64,000 nucleotides of DNA from Rothia kristinae NBRC 15354 (lineage in GTDB: Bacteria > Actinomycetota > Actinomycetes > Actinomycetales > Micrococcaceae), in contig NZ_BCSM01000004.1 in the NCBI RefSeq assembly GCF_001570865.1, positions 124,001-188,000 on the forward strand, in the 5' to 3' direction. A program made the translations under genes and the position numbers. The notes below the pieces were generated by a model. It saw only the letters and a program-made list of their open reading frames with translations. It did no database searches and was not told where the DNA came from. Of this stretch, positions 20,318-29,118 are shown one piece after another. Positions within the stretch are counted from its first letter, which is position 1; every line of letters starts with the position of its first letter.

Positions 20318-22255
20318 TCAGGAGCGCAGGGACCGGGTGATCTGGTCCATGACCGTGGAATCCGCCAGGGTCGAGGTGTCCCCCACGGGGCGATCCTCGG
20401 CCACGTCCTTGAGCAGCCGGCGCATGATCTTGCCGGAGCGGGTCTTGGGCAGCTCCGGGACGATGAGCACCTTCTTCGGCTTGGCGATCGGGGAGATCGC
20501 CTCGCCCACGTGGGCCCGGATCTGGGCGGCCAGCTCCTCCCGGTCCCCGTCCTGCTCGGCGGCGGCGTCGGAGAGGATCACGAAGGCGATCACGGCCTGC
20601 CCGGTCGTCTCATCCGCGGCCCCCACGACCGCGGACTCCGCGACCGCCGGGTGCGAGACCAGCGCGGATTCGATCTCCGGGGTGGACAGCCGGTGCCCGG
20701 AGACGTTCATGACGTCGTCCACCCGGCCCAGCACCCAGATGTCCCCGTCCTCGTCCCGGCGCGCGCCGTCCCCGGCGAAGTAGGTCCGCTCCCCGAACCG
20801 GGACCAGTACGTGTCCTGGAAGCGCTGGTCATCGCCCCACAGGGTGCGCAGCATCGAGGGCCACGGGTGGGTCAGAGCCAGCAGGCCGGACTCCCCGGCG
20901 CCGAGGGGCTGGCCGAAGTCGTCGACCACCTCGGCGCTGATGCCCGGCAGCGCGCGCTGGGCCGAGCCCGGCTTGGCCGCGGTGACCCCGGGCAGCTGGG
21001 AGATCATGATGGCGCCGGTCTCGGTCTGCCACCAGGTGTCCACGATCGGGCAGCGACCGTGGCCGATGACCCGGTGGAACCAGGTCCAGGCCTCCGGGTT
21101 GATGGCCTCGCCCACCGTGCCCAGCAGGCGCAGGGACTCCAGGGAGTACTCCCCGGGGATCTGCTCGCCCCACTTCATCATGGTGCGGATCGCGGTGGGG
21201 GAGGTGTAGAGGATGCTCACCCCGTACTTGTCCACGATCTCCCAGAAGCGCCCGCGGTGCGGGGAGTCCGGGGTGCCCTCGTAGATGACCTGGCTGGTGC
21301 CGTTGAGCAGGGGGCCGTAGACGATGTACGTGTGCCCGGTGACCCACCCGACGTCGGCGGTGCACCAGTACACGTCCGTCTCCGGCTTGATGTCGAAGAC
21401 CATCCGGTGGGTGTAGGCCGCCTGGGTGAGGTAGCCGCCGGTGGTGTGCAGGATGCCCTTGGGCTTCCCGGTGGTGCCCGAGGTGTAGAGGATGAACAGC
21501 GGATCCTCGGCCCCGTGCGGCTGCGGGGTGTGTTCGGCGGAGGCCCGGTCCACGACGTCGTGCCACCACACGTCGCGCTGCTCGGTCCACTCGATCTCCT
21601 CCCCGTTGCGCCGGACCACCAGCACGTGCTCCACCGACGGGGCGCCCTTGGCCAGCGCCGCGTCCACGGTGGGCTTGAGGCGGGTGGGCTTGCCGCGGCG
21701 GTAGGACCCGTCCGCGGTGACCACCAGCTTGGCCTCGCCGTCGTTGACCCGGGAGTGGATCGCATCCGCGGAGAAGCCGCCGAAGATCACCGAGTGGATC
21801 GCGCCCAGGCGCGCGCAGGCGAGCATCGTGATCACAGCCTGCGGGATCATCGGCAGGTACACCGCCACGCGGTCCCCGTGGCCGACGCCGAGCTCGGCGA
21901 AGGCGTTGGCGGCACGGCAGACCTCATCCTTCAGCCGGGCGTAGGTGTACTCCTCGGTGTCCCCGGGCTCGCCCTCGAAGTACAGGGCGACCCGGTCCCC
22001 GTGCCCGGCCTCCACGTGGCGGTCCACGGCGTTGTAGGCGGCGTTCAGGCGCCCGTCCTGGAACCACTTGGCGAAGGGCGGGGTGGACCAATCCAGGGTC
22101 TCGGTGAACTCGGTGTCCCAGTGCAGCAGGGTGCGGGCCTGCTCAGCCCAGAACTCATCGCCTCGGCGCTGCGCCTCGTCGTACAGCTCGGCGGTGGCGT
22201 TGGCCTGGGCGGCGAACTCCTCGGACGGGGGGAAGACCTGTGCGTTCTCGCTCAA
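20318..22255 (-). CDS. acsA: Acetate--CoA ligase (acetyl-CoA synthetase)
   Basis: 645 residues, the usual size. Makes acetyl-CoA from acetate, ATP and CoA via acetyl-AMP. Adenylate-forming motifs: [12 protein letters not shown] (P-loop-like), [21 protein letters not shown], and near the C-terminus [10 protein letters not shown], whose second lysine is the catalytic residue regulated by acetylation in other bacteria. The start is TTG at 22255 ([13 protein letters not shown]), chosen because AAGGAG lies 7 nt upstream and the protein length then matches the family. A deacetylase of the AcuC family is encoded at 47754, which in other bacteria acts on AcsA. Crp/GlxR, encoded nearby, commonly controls acs. 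Confidence 0.95.
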   Translation of the reverse strand: MSENAQVFPPSEEFAAQANATAELYDEAQRRGDEFWAEQARTLLHWDTEFTETLDWSTPPFAKWFQDGRLNAAYNAVDRHVEAGHGDRVALYFEGEPGDTEEYTYARLKDEVCRAANAFAELGVGHGDRVAVYLPMIPQAVITMLACARLGAIHSVIFGGFSADAIHSRVNDGEAKLVVTADGSYRRGKPTRLKPTVDAALAKGAPSVEHVLVVRRNGEEIEWTEQRDVWWHDVVDRASAEHTPQPHGAEDPLFILYTSGTTGKPKGILHTTGGYLTQAAYTHRMVFDIKPETDVYWCTADVGWVTGHTYIVYGPLLNGTSQVIYEGTPDSPHRGRFWEIVDKYGVSILYTSPTAIRTMMKWGEQIPGEYSLESLRLLGTVGEAINPEAWTWFHRVIGHGRCPIVDTWWQTETGAIMISQLPGVTAAKPGSAQRALPGISAEVVDDFGQPLGAGESGLLALTHPWPSMLRTLWGDDQRFQDTYWSRFGERTYFAGDGARRDEDGDIWVLGRVDDVMNVSGHRLSTPEIESALVSHPAVAESAVVGAADETTGQAVIAFVILSDAAAEQDGDREELAAQIRAHVGEAISPIAKPKKVLIVPELPKTRSGKIMRRLLKDVAEDRPVGDTSTLADSTVMDQITRSLRS

Positions 22256-22410
22256 CGGGATGCTCCTTCGGATCGTGTGAACTGCCTCCCACTGTAGCGG
22301 AGCGCTCGTGATCCCGCTCACCTGTGGATGGTGGCGGGGCCAGAACGTGCGGTGCGTGCGGGCCGCGAGCCCGTGCGCCGGGAAAGCGGAGCGGCCCCGG
22401 ACGCCGCGGA

Positions 22411-22439
22411 CCCCGCCCTGCCGGTGCGGCAGGGCGGGG
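22411..22439 (-). terminator. Terminator of the micro-peptide transcript
   Basis: Perfect 13-bp GC-rich stem (22411-22423 and 22427-22439) with loop GTG. It starts 33 nt after the stop of the second micro-peptide gene and separates that unit from acsA downstream. Confidence 0.75.
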
Positions 22440-22472
22440 CCCGGGGTGCTCAGGGTCGGTCCTGGGGGTGCT

Positions 22473-22568
22473 TCACCCGCCGAAGATGGCGCGGGCCAGC
22501 TTCTCCAGCCAGGGCAGCACGTCCTGGGCGATGGCGATGGCGGCCTGGATGATGGCGGCGACGTCCAC
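22473..22568 (-). CDS. Amphipathic micro-peptide 2 (31 residues, PSM/channel-peptide-like)
   Basis: 31-residue reading frame from GTG 22568: it begins MDVAAIIQAAIAIAQ and ends LEKLARAIFGG. It is leaderless (no signal peptide), rich in Ile, Ala and Leu, net charge about -1, with one Pro at position 19 splitting two short amphipathic helices. AAGGAG lies upstream, 11 nt from the GTG; an ATA codon two codons earlier has ideal spacing but is not a normal start. It follows the similar 34-residue peptide gene by 44 bp under the same promoter and before a terminator. The pair resembles phenol-soluble modulins, leaderless bacteriocins or corynebacterial PorA/PorH pairs in design, without obvious sequence identity. 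Function unknown. Confidence 0.65.
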   Translation of the reverse strand: MDVAAIIQAAIAIAQDVLPWLEKLARAIFGG

Positions 22569-22612
22569 GGTTATGGGATCTCCTTCTCGGATGGGGTGGG
22601 GGAGGGGGTGGG

Positions 22613-22717
22613 TCAGCCGAAGACGCCGGCGGCCTGCAGGATCTTGATGATCTGGGAGGCGATGTCCAGAGCGGACTTGAGCAGATCGGTCAGGACGGAC
22701 CAGTCGAAGGCGGCCAT
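22613..22717 (-). CDS. Amphipathic micro-peptide 1 (34 residues, PSM/channel-peptide-like)
   Basis: 34 residues from ATG 22717 with a good ribosome site (AAAGGAA, 4-5 nt spacing). Begins MAAFDWSVLTDLLKSALD, ends IKILQAAGVFG. There is no signal peptide, no cysteine and no proline. Hydrophobic residues recur every 3-4 positions and the charged ones (Asp5, Asp11, Lys14, Asp18, Lys25) cluster on one face, so the peptide should form one long amphipathic helix. Net charge is about -1, unlike most cationic bacteriocins. A complete promoter (22807-22835) and a terminator downstream make it a real transcription unit with micro-peptide 2. Secreted toxin, biofilm peptide and small membrane-channel subunit are all possible. 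Confidence 0.7.
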   Translation of the reverse strand: MAAFDWSVLTDLLKSALDIASQIIKILQAAGVFG

Positions 22718-22806
22718 GGGGTTCCTTTCGAGGAGAAGGCGTCGAACCTGCGCGAGGCGAGGCACTCGCGAGGCAGTGCTACCCGTCACGGTGCGGCATC
22801 GGCACC

Positions 22807-22835
22807 ACAGTATTGAGAACCCATCGCAATGACAA
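22807..22835 (-). promoter_or_regulatory. Sigma-70-type promoter of the micro-peptide pair
   Basis: On the minus strand TTGTCA (22830-22835), a 17-bp spacer, then TACTGT (22807-22812). The expected start near 22800 gives a 5' leader of about 80 nt before the first peptide. The spacer contains CATTGCGATG, a near-palindrome that could be an operator. Confidence 0.65.
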
Positions 22836-22934
22836 GAGGTGTCTGGGAAGTGCATCGGCGGTTCGCCGAGGAGGGCCTGCGCCGGGGCGCGTGCCCCGCC
22901 GCCGCGGGGCTGAGAACGGGTACCCTCGGAGATC

Positions 22935-23837
22935 ATGAGCCCCACCGGATCCGCCCCGCAGACCCCGCCCACCTCGGTCGACGCGCCCGGACCGGCCATC
23001 CGCCGCGTCCCGGAGGACAAGGCCCGCGCCGGGGCGGCCGGGCGGCGTCGTCGGGGGCAGGAGGAGACGCACACGGGGCGGGTGCGCCGGGCCCGGCGCA
23101 TCAACCGCATCCTCGCCGAGACCTACCCCTACGCCGTCGCGGAGCTGGACTTCGACTCCCCGTTCCAGCTGCTGGTGGCCACCGTGCTCTCCGCGCAGAC
23201 CACGGATGTGAAGGTCAACGCCGTCACCCCCGGGCTGTTCGCCGCCTACCCCACTCCGCAGGATCTCGCGCAGGCCCCGCACGAGGCGGTCGAGGAGATC
23301 GTGCGCCCCCTGGGCTTCTACCGGGCCAAGACCCGCTCGATCATCGCGCTGGCCGACCGGCTCGTGGATGAGCACGACGGCGAGGTCCCCGACACCCTCG
23401 AGGGGCTCACGGCCCTGCCGGGGGTGGGGCGCAAGACCGCGTTCGTGGTGCTGGGCAACGCCTTCGGCCGCCCCGGGCTCACCGTGGACACGCACTTCGG
23501 GCGCCTGGCCCGCCGCTTTGGCTTCACCGAGCAGGAGGATCCGGTGAAGGTGGAGCACGACGTCGCCGCGCTGTTCCCGCCGAAGGACTGGACCATGCTC
23601 TCCCACCGGCTGATCTACCACGGACGCCGCATCTGCCACGCTCGACGCCCGGCCTGCGGGGTGTGCCCGGTCGCGGACCTGTGTCCCTCCTACGGCGCGG
23701 GGGAGACTGACCCGGAAGCCGCCGCCCGGCTGCTTAAGTACGAGTTCGCCCCCGGCCGGGAGCAGCTGCACCGGCGGTTCCTGGAGGGTGCGACTCGTCG
23801 GCAGCTGCGCGTCGAGGGGTACGGTCTCGGTGCCTGA
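22935..23837 (+). CDS. nth: Endonuclease III (DNA glycosylase/AP lyase)
   Basis: 300 residues. Removes oxidised pyrimidines in base-excision repair. Residues 1-50 are a basic, disordered extension common in actinobacterial Nth. The helix-hairpin-helix reads LPGVGRKTA with catalytic Lys167; the catalytic Asp185 lies in VDTHFGRLARRFG. The C-terminal 4Fe-4S cluster motif CHARRPACGVCPVADLC has the exact C-x6-C-x2-C-x5-C spacing. The ATG has CGGAG 3 nt upstream and a TACCCT -10 candidate just before it. It overlaps the next NUDIX gene by 8 bp. Confidence 0.95.
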   Translation: MSPTGSAPQTPPTSVDAPGPAIRRVPEDKARAGAAGRRRRGQEETHTGRVRRARRINRILAETYPYAVAELDFDSPFQLLVATVLSAQTTDVKVNAVTPGLFAAYPTPQDLAQAPHEAVEEIVRPLGFYRAKTRSIIALADRLVDEHDGEVPDTLEGLTALPGVGRKTAFVVLGNAFGRPGLTVDTHFGRLARRFGFTEQEDPVKVEHDVAALFPPKDWTMLSHRLIYHGRRICHARRPACGVCPVADLCPSYGAGETDPEAAARLLKYEFAPGREQLHRRFLEGATRRQLRVEGYGLGA

Positions 23838-24624
23838 GCGCGATGCCTCGCCGGCCTCGACCGCGCCGTCCGGCGGGCTGGGCACCGCGGCGGCGCGGGC
23901 CGTCCTGGCCCGGGAGGCCCGGACGGAGCTGGCCGCCCTGGGCGCGCGGGGCCAGCGGCTGCAGCTGGTGGACCGCGAGCCCTGGCGGCTGGGGAACCTG
24001 CCCGCCGGCAGGGCCCGGGAGGCCTCCGTGCTGATGCTCTTCGGCTCCCGCGACGGCGCCGGCATCGGCGTCAGCGACGGCGCCCGCGCGGCGGCACCTG
24101 TGGCGGAGACGGACGTGCTGATCCTCGTGCGCGCCGCGACGCTGCGCCAGCACGCCGGGCAGCCCGCCTTCCCCGGCGGCCGGGTGGACCCCGAGGACCG
24201 GGCCGCGCAGGATCCGGCCGTGGAGGCCGCGCTGCGCGAGGCCGTGGAGGAGACCGGGGTGGACCGGGCCGGCATCGACGTCCTGGGGCGCCTGGCCCCC
24301 GTGCCCCTGCCCGTCAGCGGCCACCTCGTGACCCCGGTGCTCGGCTGGTGGCGTGAGCCGTCCCTGGTGCAGGTGGTGGACGACGCCGAGTCCTCGCTGG
24401 TCGTGCGGGTGCCCGTCCGGGACCTGCTGGACCCCTCCCATCGGCACCTGGCCACGGTGACCCGCGGGCCCGCGACCCATCACACGCCCGCCTTCACGGT
24501 GCCCGTCGGCGCGGAATCCGTGACGATCTGGGGATTCACCGGCATCCTCCTGGATCGGCTGCTGCATCGGCTGGGCTGGGAGCTGCCATGGGACGCCACC
24601 CGCAGGATCCCCGCCCCGCGGTGA
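23830..24624 (+). CDS. NUDIX hydrolase, CoA diphosphatase type (NudL-like)
   Basis: 264 residues from GTG 23830, inside the end of nth, with GAGGGG 9 nt upstream. LRQHAGQPAFPGGRVDPED followed by AALREAVEETGV is the conserved CoA-pyrophosphatase signature: the UPF0035-type LRxHxGxxxFPGG plus the metal-binding REUxEE. Expected to cleave CoA or acyl-CoA to 4'-phosphopantetheine and ADP. From memory, nth followed by this NUDIX gene and marP is a conserved actinobacterial cluster. Here marP and acsA lie on the other side of nth. Confidence 0.85.
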   Translation: MPERDASPASTAPSGGLGTAAARAVLAREARTELAALGARGQRLQLVDREPWRLGNLPAGRAREASVLMLFGSRDGAGIGVSDGARAAAPVAETDVLILVRAATLRQHAGQPAFPGGRVDPEDRAAQDPAVEAALREAVEETGVDRAGIDVLGRLAPVPLPVSGHLVTPVLGWWREPSLVQVVDDAESSLVVRVPVRDLLDPSHRHLATVTRGPATHHTPAFTVPVGAESVTIWGFTGILLDRLLHRLGWELPWDATRRIPAPR

Positions 24625-24688
24625 GTCCCGTCGGCGCGGCGTCGGCCGCTGCCGGCGGGGCGCCGTCGGGACGGGGATGCCGCCCGGC

Positions 24689-26542
24689 TCACTTCGCCTC
24701 GGCGTAGGAGCTCACCTGGGCCACGGTCAGCGGGAACTCCACCGGGGCCTGCCCGAACAGCAGCCGCCCGGCGGCGGCCGCCGCCTCCCGGACGATAGCC
24801 CGCACCGCCGGGGCCTCCTCGGCGGGACCGTGCAGCACCACCTCGTCGTGGACGAAGAACACCAGGCGCGTGCGCAGCGGGCCCGGGGCATCGTCGGCCC
24901 CGGCGCCGTCGGGCCCGGCTGGGTCCCCCGTTCCCGCGCCGCGCAGGCGCCGCCGGATCTCGCCCATCCAGCACATCGCCCACTCCGCGGCCGTGCCCTG
25001 CACGATGAAGTTGCGGGTGAACCGGCCCTGCGCCCGACGCAGCCGCACCGAACGGGCCTCCGCGGCGGCCGTGGAGACGTCCGCGACGGCCGCGGACCAG
25101 TCCGCATCCGGCAGCGGCGAGGTGCGCCCCAGCCAGGTGCGCACCTGCCCGCCGCGCTCCCCGACCGACGCCGCCTGCTCCACCAGGCCGATCGCCTCGG
25201 GGAACATCCGCCGCAGGTGCGGCACCAGGGCCCCGGCCTCCCCGGTGCTCGCCCCGTACATCGCGCCCAGCAGCGTGACCTTCGCGGCCTTGCGCTCGGT
25301 CAGCGCCGAGCCGGTGCGCTCCCCGAGCCGTGCGATCCCCTCGTACAGGTCCCGGCCCTGCCCGGCCACGGCCAGGGCCCGGTCCTGGGCCATCGCGGCC
25401 AGGATGCGCGGCTCCACCTGGGAGGCATCGGCCACCGTGAGCACCCACCCGGGGTCGGCCCGGACGGCTTCGCGCACCGCGTGCGGGATCTGCAGGGCCC
25501 CGCCCCCGTGCGCGGCCCACCGGCCCGTGATCACCCCGCCCACCACGTAGCGGGCGTGGAAGCGGCCGTCGCGCGCCCATTCGTCCAGCCAGTGCCACCC
25601 GTTGGCCGTCCACAGCCGGTACAGCCCCTTGTACTCCAGGACCGGGGCGATCATCTCCCGACGGCGCGGGGCCCGGGTGCCGCCGTGCTCGGCCCACTCG
25701 AGCAGGGCGTGTTTGCGGGTGGAATCCACCGTGATGCCCACCGACTGCATGGCGCGCAGCAGCTCCTGCGGGGAATCCGGATTGACCTGGGGCAGGCCCC
25801 ACTGCTCGGCGATCCGCTCGGCCAGGGCCTGCATCTTCTGCGGCCGCTGCCCCTCCGGCGGACGCGGGCCCAGCAGGTCTTCCAGCAGCGCCTCGTGCAC
25901 CGCACGGTCCCATGGCAGGCCCTCGCGTTCGATCTCCTGGGCGATCAGCCCGCCCTGGGACTCCGCGGCCAGCAGCAGCCGCAGCCGGGACGCGGCCGGG
26001 GAGGCGCGCACCGCCGCCTCCTGAGCGCGGAACTCCGCCGCCAGGACCGCAGCATCCGGGCGGGCCGGGCCCCGCGCGGCGGCCGGGGCATCGAACAGGG
26101 AGGTCTGCGCGGGATCCGCCCGCGGTGTGGGAAGGCGGCCCGGCGGCCGCTCCTGCTGCTGCGGGTCCAGCGGCACCGTCGGGGTGTAGTCCAGCGTCCC
26201 GTCCGGGAAGGAGGCGACTCCGGTGAGGATGCGCTGGCACAGGGTCAGATCCCAGCAGCGATCCGGTGAGACCCCGGAGGCCAGCAGCTGCGGCATCACC
26301 TCCCGGCACGAGGGCAGCACCCACCGGATCCGGGCCGCTTCCTCGGCGGGCAGGGACCGCAGCGTCGCCCCCACGGCCTCGCCCAGCTGCTCCCACGGCA
26401 CCTCACGGAAGCGCCGCGGCACCGGCGATGCCCCGTCGGCCGGGTCATCCGGGGCCTCGGGCCGCACGAGCCGCCAGGCGTCGCGAGCGTGGCCTGCGGC
26501 GGCGTCGTCCGCGGCGGGGGCCGGGCCCAGGAGGATGTGCAT
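24689..26542 (-). CDS. Bifunctional 3'-5' exonuclease/DNA polymerase, PolA-like
   Basis: 617 residues. Family A polymerase without the 5'-3' nuclease of true Pol I. The N-terminal half (about 1-200) is a diverged exonuclease-like region. The polymerase half has motif A VADASQVEPRILAAMAQD, the O-helix ERKAAKVTLLGAMYGAS with its conserved Arg/Lys, and motif C VFFVHDEVVLHG with the metal-binding Asp-Glu. Such proteins occur widely in actinobacteria in addition to PolA and are of unknown role, possibly repair. The ATG at 26542 has only a weak ribosome site. Divergent from the tad operon by 135 bp. Confidence 0.88.
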   Translation of the reverse strand: MHILLGPAPAADDAAAGHARDAWRLVRPEAPDDPADGASPVPRRFREVPWEQLGEAVGATLRSLPAEEAARIRWVLPSCREVMPQLLASGVSPDRCWDLTLCQRILTGVASFPDGTLDYTPTVPLDPQQQERPPGRLPTPRADPAQTSLFDAPAAARGPARPDAAVLAAEFRAQEAAVRASPAASRLRLLLAAESQGGLIAQEIEREGLPWDRAVHEALLEDLLGPRPPEGQRPQKMQALAERIAEQWGLPQVNPDSPQELLRAMQSVGITVDSTRKHALLEWAEHGGTRAPRRREMIAPVLEYKGLYRLWTANGWHWLDEWARDGRFHARYVVGGVITGRWAAHGGGALQIPHAVREAVRADPGWVLTVADASQVEPRILAAMAQDRALAVAGQGRDLYEGIARLGERTGSALTERKAAKVTLLGAMYGASTGEAGALVPHLRRMFPEAIGLVEQAASVGERGGQVRTWLGRTSPLPDADWSAAVADVSTAAAEARSVRLRRAQGRFTRNFIVQGTAAEWAMCWMGEIRRRLRGAGTGDPAGPDGAGADDAPGPLRTRLVFFVHDEVVLHGPAEEAPAVRAIVREAAAAAGRLLFGQAPVEFPLTVAQVSSYAEAK

Positions 26543-26677
26543 GGACCCATCATCCCAGGCGGGCGGGCATCCACAGGGGCGCATGCCACCGCGGATTCCC
26601 GGGCGTCCTCCACAGTCGGCCCGCAGGACCGGGGCCGGGCCGGCGGGCCGGTGCGGCGCGCGGGGCAGGGTGGGCCC

Positions 26678-27967
26678 ATGAGAACCACCGCGGCCAGCCC
26701 ACTGAGCATCCCGGACCGGGCCCGACCCCTGCGCCCCGCGCCCGCCCCCGACGGCGAGGCCGAGCGGCTGATCGCCGACCGCCTCGGCGCCGAACCGGCC
26801 CACCGGGCCCCGGAGAGCGGACGCGGCGTGCTGGTCTGGGGCAGCTCCCCCGGGTTCCTCGGCATCGCCGAGGATGTCGCCCGGGCCGCCCGGATGTCCC
26901 TGCGCACCGCCGATGCCGAACACCCGCCACTGTGCGGCCCTGAGGACGTGCTGCTGGTGCAGGCCGACGACGTCCCCGGCCTGCACCAGCTGCTGATCGG
27001 CCCGGCGGCCCCGCCGGAGCCGCGCCGGCCCGCGGTGATCGCCGGGATCAGCGGGGGCGCGGACCCGTGGGCGGCGGCCCACCGGATCGGCGCGGTGTGG
27101 CGCCAGCCCGACGTCGTGCTGCTGCCTCAGGGCCGGGCCTGGCTGGCCGACCACCTGGCTCAGGAGGGGGCCGCAGAGCCCGGGCACCCGCGGATCGGGG
27201 TGCTCGGGGCCAGCGGCGGCATCGGGGCCTCCGCCCTGTCCCTGTGGCTGGCCGACCGGCTGCGGGAGGACGGACGCGAACCCGTGGTGGTGGACGCCGT
27301 CGCGGCGAGCATCGGCCTGGACTCGTGCCTGAGCGCCCGCAGCCTGGACGGTCTGCGCTGGCAGCAGCTCGAGGCCCTGCCGCGGCGCCCGGAGCCGGCC
27401 CGGCTGCTGGCCTCCCTTCCTGCTCCGCAGGGCATCCCGGTGCTCACCGCGGACCCCGCGCACCCCGGGTTCGGCACCCGGCCCGATGCCGGGCGGTGGA
27501 GCGTCGTGGACGCGCTGGGCACGGTGGCCCTGCCCGTGATCGACCTCGGCTCGGCCGCGGCCATGGTCCCGCCGGGCGGCCTGGAGACCCAGTGGGTCTC
27601 CCGCTGCAGCGTCCTGGTCCTGCTCGTGCCCTTCACGCTGCGGGGGATCTGCCAGGCCCAGTCGGCGATGCGCCGGTGGGCCCCGGTGCTGCCCATCGTG
27701 CCGGTGGGGGCCGGCCCGCGGGTCTGCGACGTCTCCGATGCGGAGGTCGCCGAGATCCTCGGCGCCCCGCTGGCCGCGGCGCTGCCCCACGTGCCGGCCG
27801 TGTACGCCGCCTACGATGACGGCGCCCTCCTGGAGGTCTCCCGACGACGCGGCCTGCGCCGCCCCGTGGCCGCGGTGGCCGACGCCGCCCTGGCCGCCGC
27901 CGAGGCCCCCGGCGGGTCCGAAGCCGGGCCCGGACTGGCCCGGCGCTCCCTCGAGGTGGGTGTGTGA
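26678..27967 (+). CDS. Septum site-determining-like protein (Ssd/TadZ-CpaE family)
   Basis: 429 residues. First gene of the tad operon, in the position of M. tuberculosis Rv3660c (Ssd). The C-terminal part (about 165-400) is a diverged MinD/ParA fold: RIGVLGASGGIGASALSLWLA stands where the deviant Walker A would be, but it lacks the usual lysines, and VVVDAVAASIGLD follows. ATP use is therefore doubtful. The N-terminal 160 residues are receiver-like, as in CpaE. These proteins position the pilus machine at the pole or septum. The ribosome site is weak (AGGGTGGG). Confidence 0.82.
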   Translation: MRTTAASPLSIPDRARPLRPAPAPDGEAERLIADRLGAEPAHRAPESGRGVLVWGSSPGFLGIAEDVARAARMSLRTADAEHPPLCGPEDVLLVQADDVPGLHQLLIGPAAPPEPRRPAVIAGISGGADPWAAAHRIGAVWRQPDVVLLPQGRAWLADHLAQEGAAEPGHPRIGVLGASGGIGASALSLWLADRLREDGREPVVVDAVAASIGLDSCLSARSLDGLRWQQLEALPRRPEPARLLASLPAPQGIPVLTADPAHPGFGTRPDAGRWSVVDALGTVALPVIDLGSAAAMVPPGGLETQWVSRCSVLVLLVPFTLRGICQAQSAMRRWAPVLPIVPVGAGPRVCDVSDAEVAEILGAPLAAALPHVPAVYAAYDDGALLEVSRRRGLRRPVAAVADAALAAAEAPGGSEAGPGLARRSLEVGV

Positions 27968-29118
27968 TGCGCGGGGTGGGCAGCGCGAGCGGGCGCCTGG
28001 CCCGCTGGGAGGCCGAGCGGGCGGAGCTGCGGGGCCTGGGCATCCTGCAGCCTCTCCTGGACGAGCCGGGCTTGACCGACATCTACGTCAACGCCCCCGG
28101 GGAGATCTGGACCGACGGCGCCCAGGGACCGCGGCGTCGGGACCTCGCCTTCCCCGATGACGACGCCGTCCGGGAGCTCGCGGTGCGGCTGATCACCCTG
28201 GCGGGGCGCCGGCTGGACACCAGCCACCCCTGCGCGGATGTGCAGACCGCGGCCGGGTACCGGGTGCACGCGGTGCTGCCCCCGGTGGCCCCGGAGCACC
28301 CGCTGCTGTCCATCCGGCTGCAGCCGGAGCACCGCCCGGACTTCGCGCAGCTGTGCGCCTCCGGGCTGTGCGAGGAGACCACGGCGCGGCTGCTGCGCCG
28401 GATCGTGGCCGCGCGGATCTCCTTCCTGATCTCCGGGTCCACCGGCTCGGGCAAGACCACCCTGCTCAACGCCCTGCTGGGGCTGTGCCCGGCCCGGGAG
28501 CGGCTCGTGCTGATCGAGGATTCCGCGGAGCTGCGCCCCGAGCACCCGCACGTCGTCTCCCTGCAGACCCGCCAGCCCAACGCGGAGGGCACCGGCGGGA
28601 TCGGGCTGACCGCCCTGATCAGGGAGGCCCTGCGCATGGGTCCGGATCGGCTGGTCCTGGGGGAGTGCCGCGGGGAGGAGCTGAAGGATCTGCTGCTGGC
28701 GCTGAACACCGGCCACGAAGGCGGGGGAGGGACCCTGCACGCCAATTCGGCGCAGGCCGTGCCCTCCCGGCTGCTGGCCCTGGGTGCCCTGGCCGGGTTG
28801 GCGCCGGAGGCCGTGCGCCGGCAGGTGCTCACCGGGCTCGGGGCCGTGATCCACCTGGACCGGGGACCCCGCGGGCGCCGGGTCCGGGAGATCGGGGTCT
28901 TCCGGGACGATCGCCTGCCCGGCGCGCTTCCCGGCCCGGACGACGTCGGGCGCGCCCCGGCGGCTGGCGGCGCGTCCGGCGCGGCGGGCGGCGAGGGCCT
29001 GTCCGTGTGCCCGGCGTGGATCTGCCCGGAGAACGACGCCGCCCACCCGGGCCCGGGCCTGCCCGCGCTGTGTCGGCTGCTGGGGCTCGGGGAGACACCG
29101 GGGGAGGAGTGGACATGA
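27967..29118 (+). CDS. tadA: TadA/VirB11-type pilus assembly ATPase
   Basis: 383 residues, cytosolic hexameric motor for Flp/Tad pilus assembly. Walker A is GSTGSGKTTLLNALL (Lys163), the Asp-box ERLVLIEDSAEL and Walker B GPDRLVLGECRGEE follow, and the His-box is GTLHANSA. The N-terminal domain shows the family stretch LLDEPGLTDIYVNAPGEIW. The ATG overlaps the ssd stop (TGATG); a GTG one codon earlier is possible. The C-terminal 60 residues contain a cysteine-bearing extension (CPAWICPEN) not needed for ATPase function. Confidence 0.93.
   Translation: MRGVGSASGRLARWEAERAELRGLGILQPLLDEPGLTDIYVNAPGEIWTDGAQGPRRRDLAFPDDDAVRELAVRLITLAGRRLDTSHPCADVQTAAGYRVHAVLPPVAPEHPLLSIRLQPEHRPDFAQLCASGLCEETTARLLRRIVAARISFLISGSTGSGKTTLLNALLGLCPARERLVLIEDSAELRPEHPHVVSLQTRQPNAEGTGGIGLTALIREALRMGPDRLVLGECRGEELKDLLLALNTGHEGGGGTLHANSAQAVPSRLLALGALAGLAPEAVRRQVLTGLGAVIHLDRGPRGRRVREIGVFRDDRLPGALPGPDDVGRAPAAGGASGAAGGEGLSVCPAWICPENDAAHPGPGLPALCRLLGLGETPGEEWT

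Noticed and set aside
22568-22574. ATA start codon for micro-peptide 2
   Set aside because: ATA has better spacing to AAGGAG but is not a normal bacterial start; the in-frame GTG two codons later is preferred.
22473-22717. acsA leader peptide or attenuator
   Set aside because: A terminator separates the unit from acsA, the peptides lack runs of one regulatory amino acid, and acsA has its own ribosome site.
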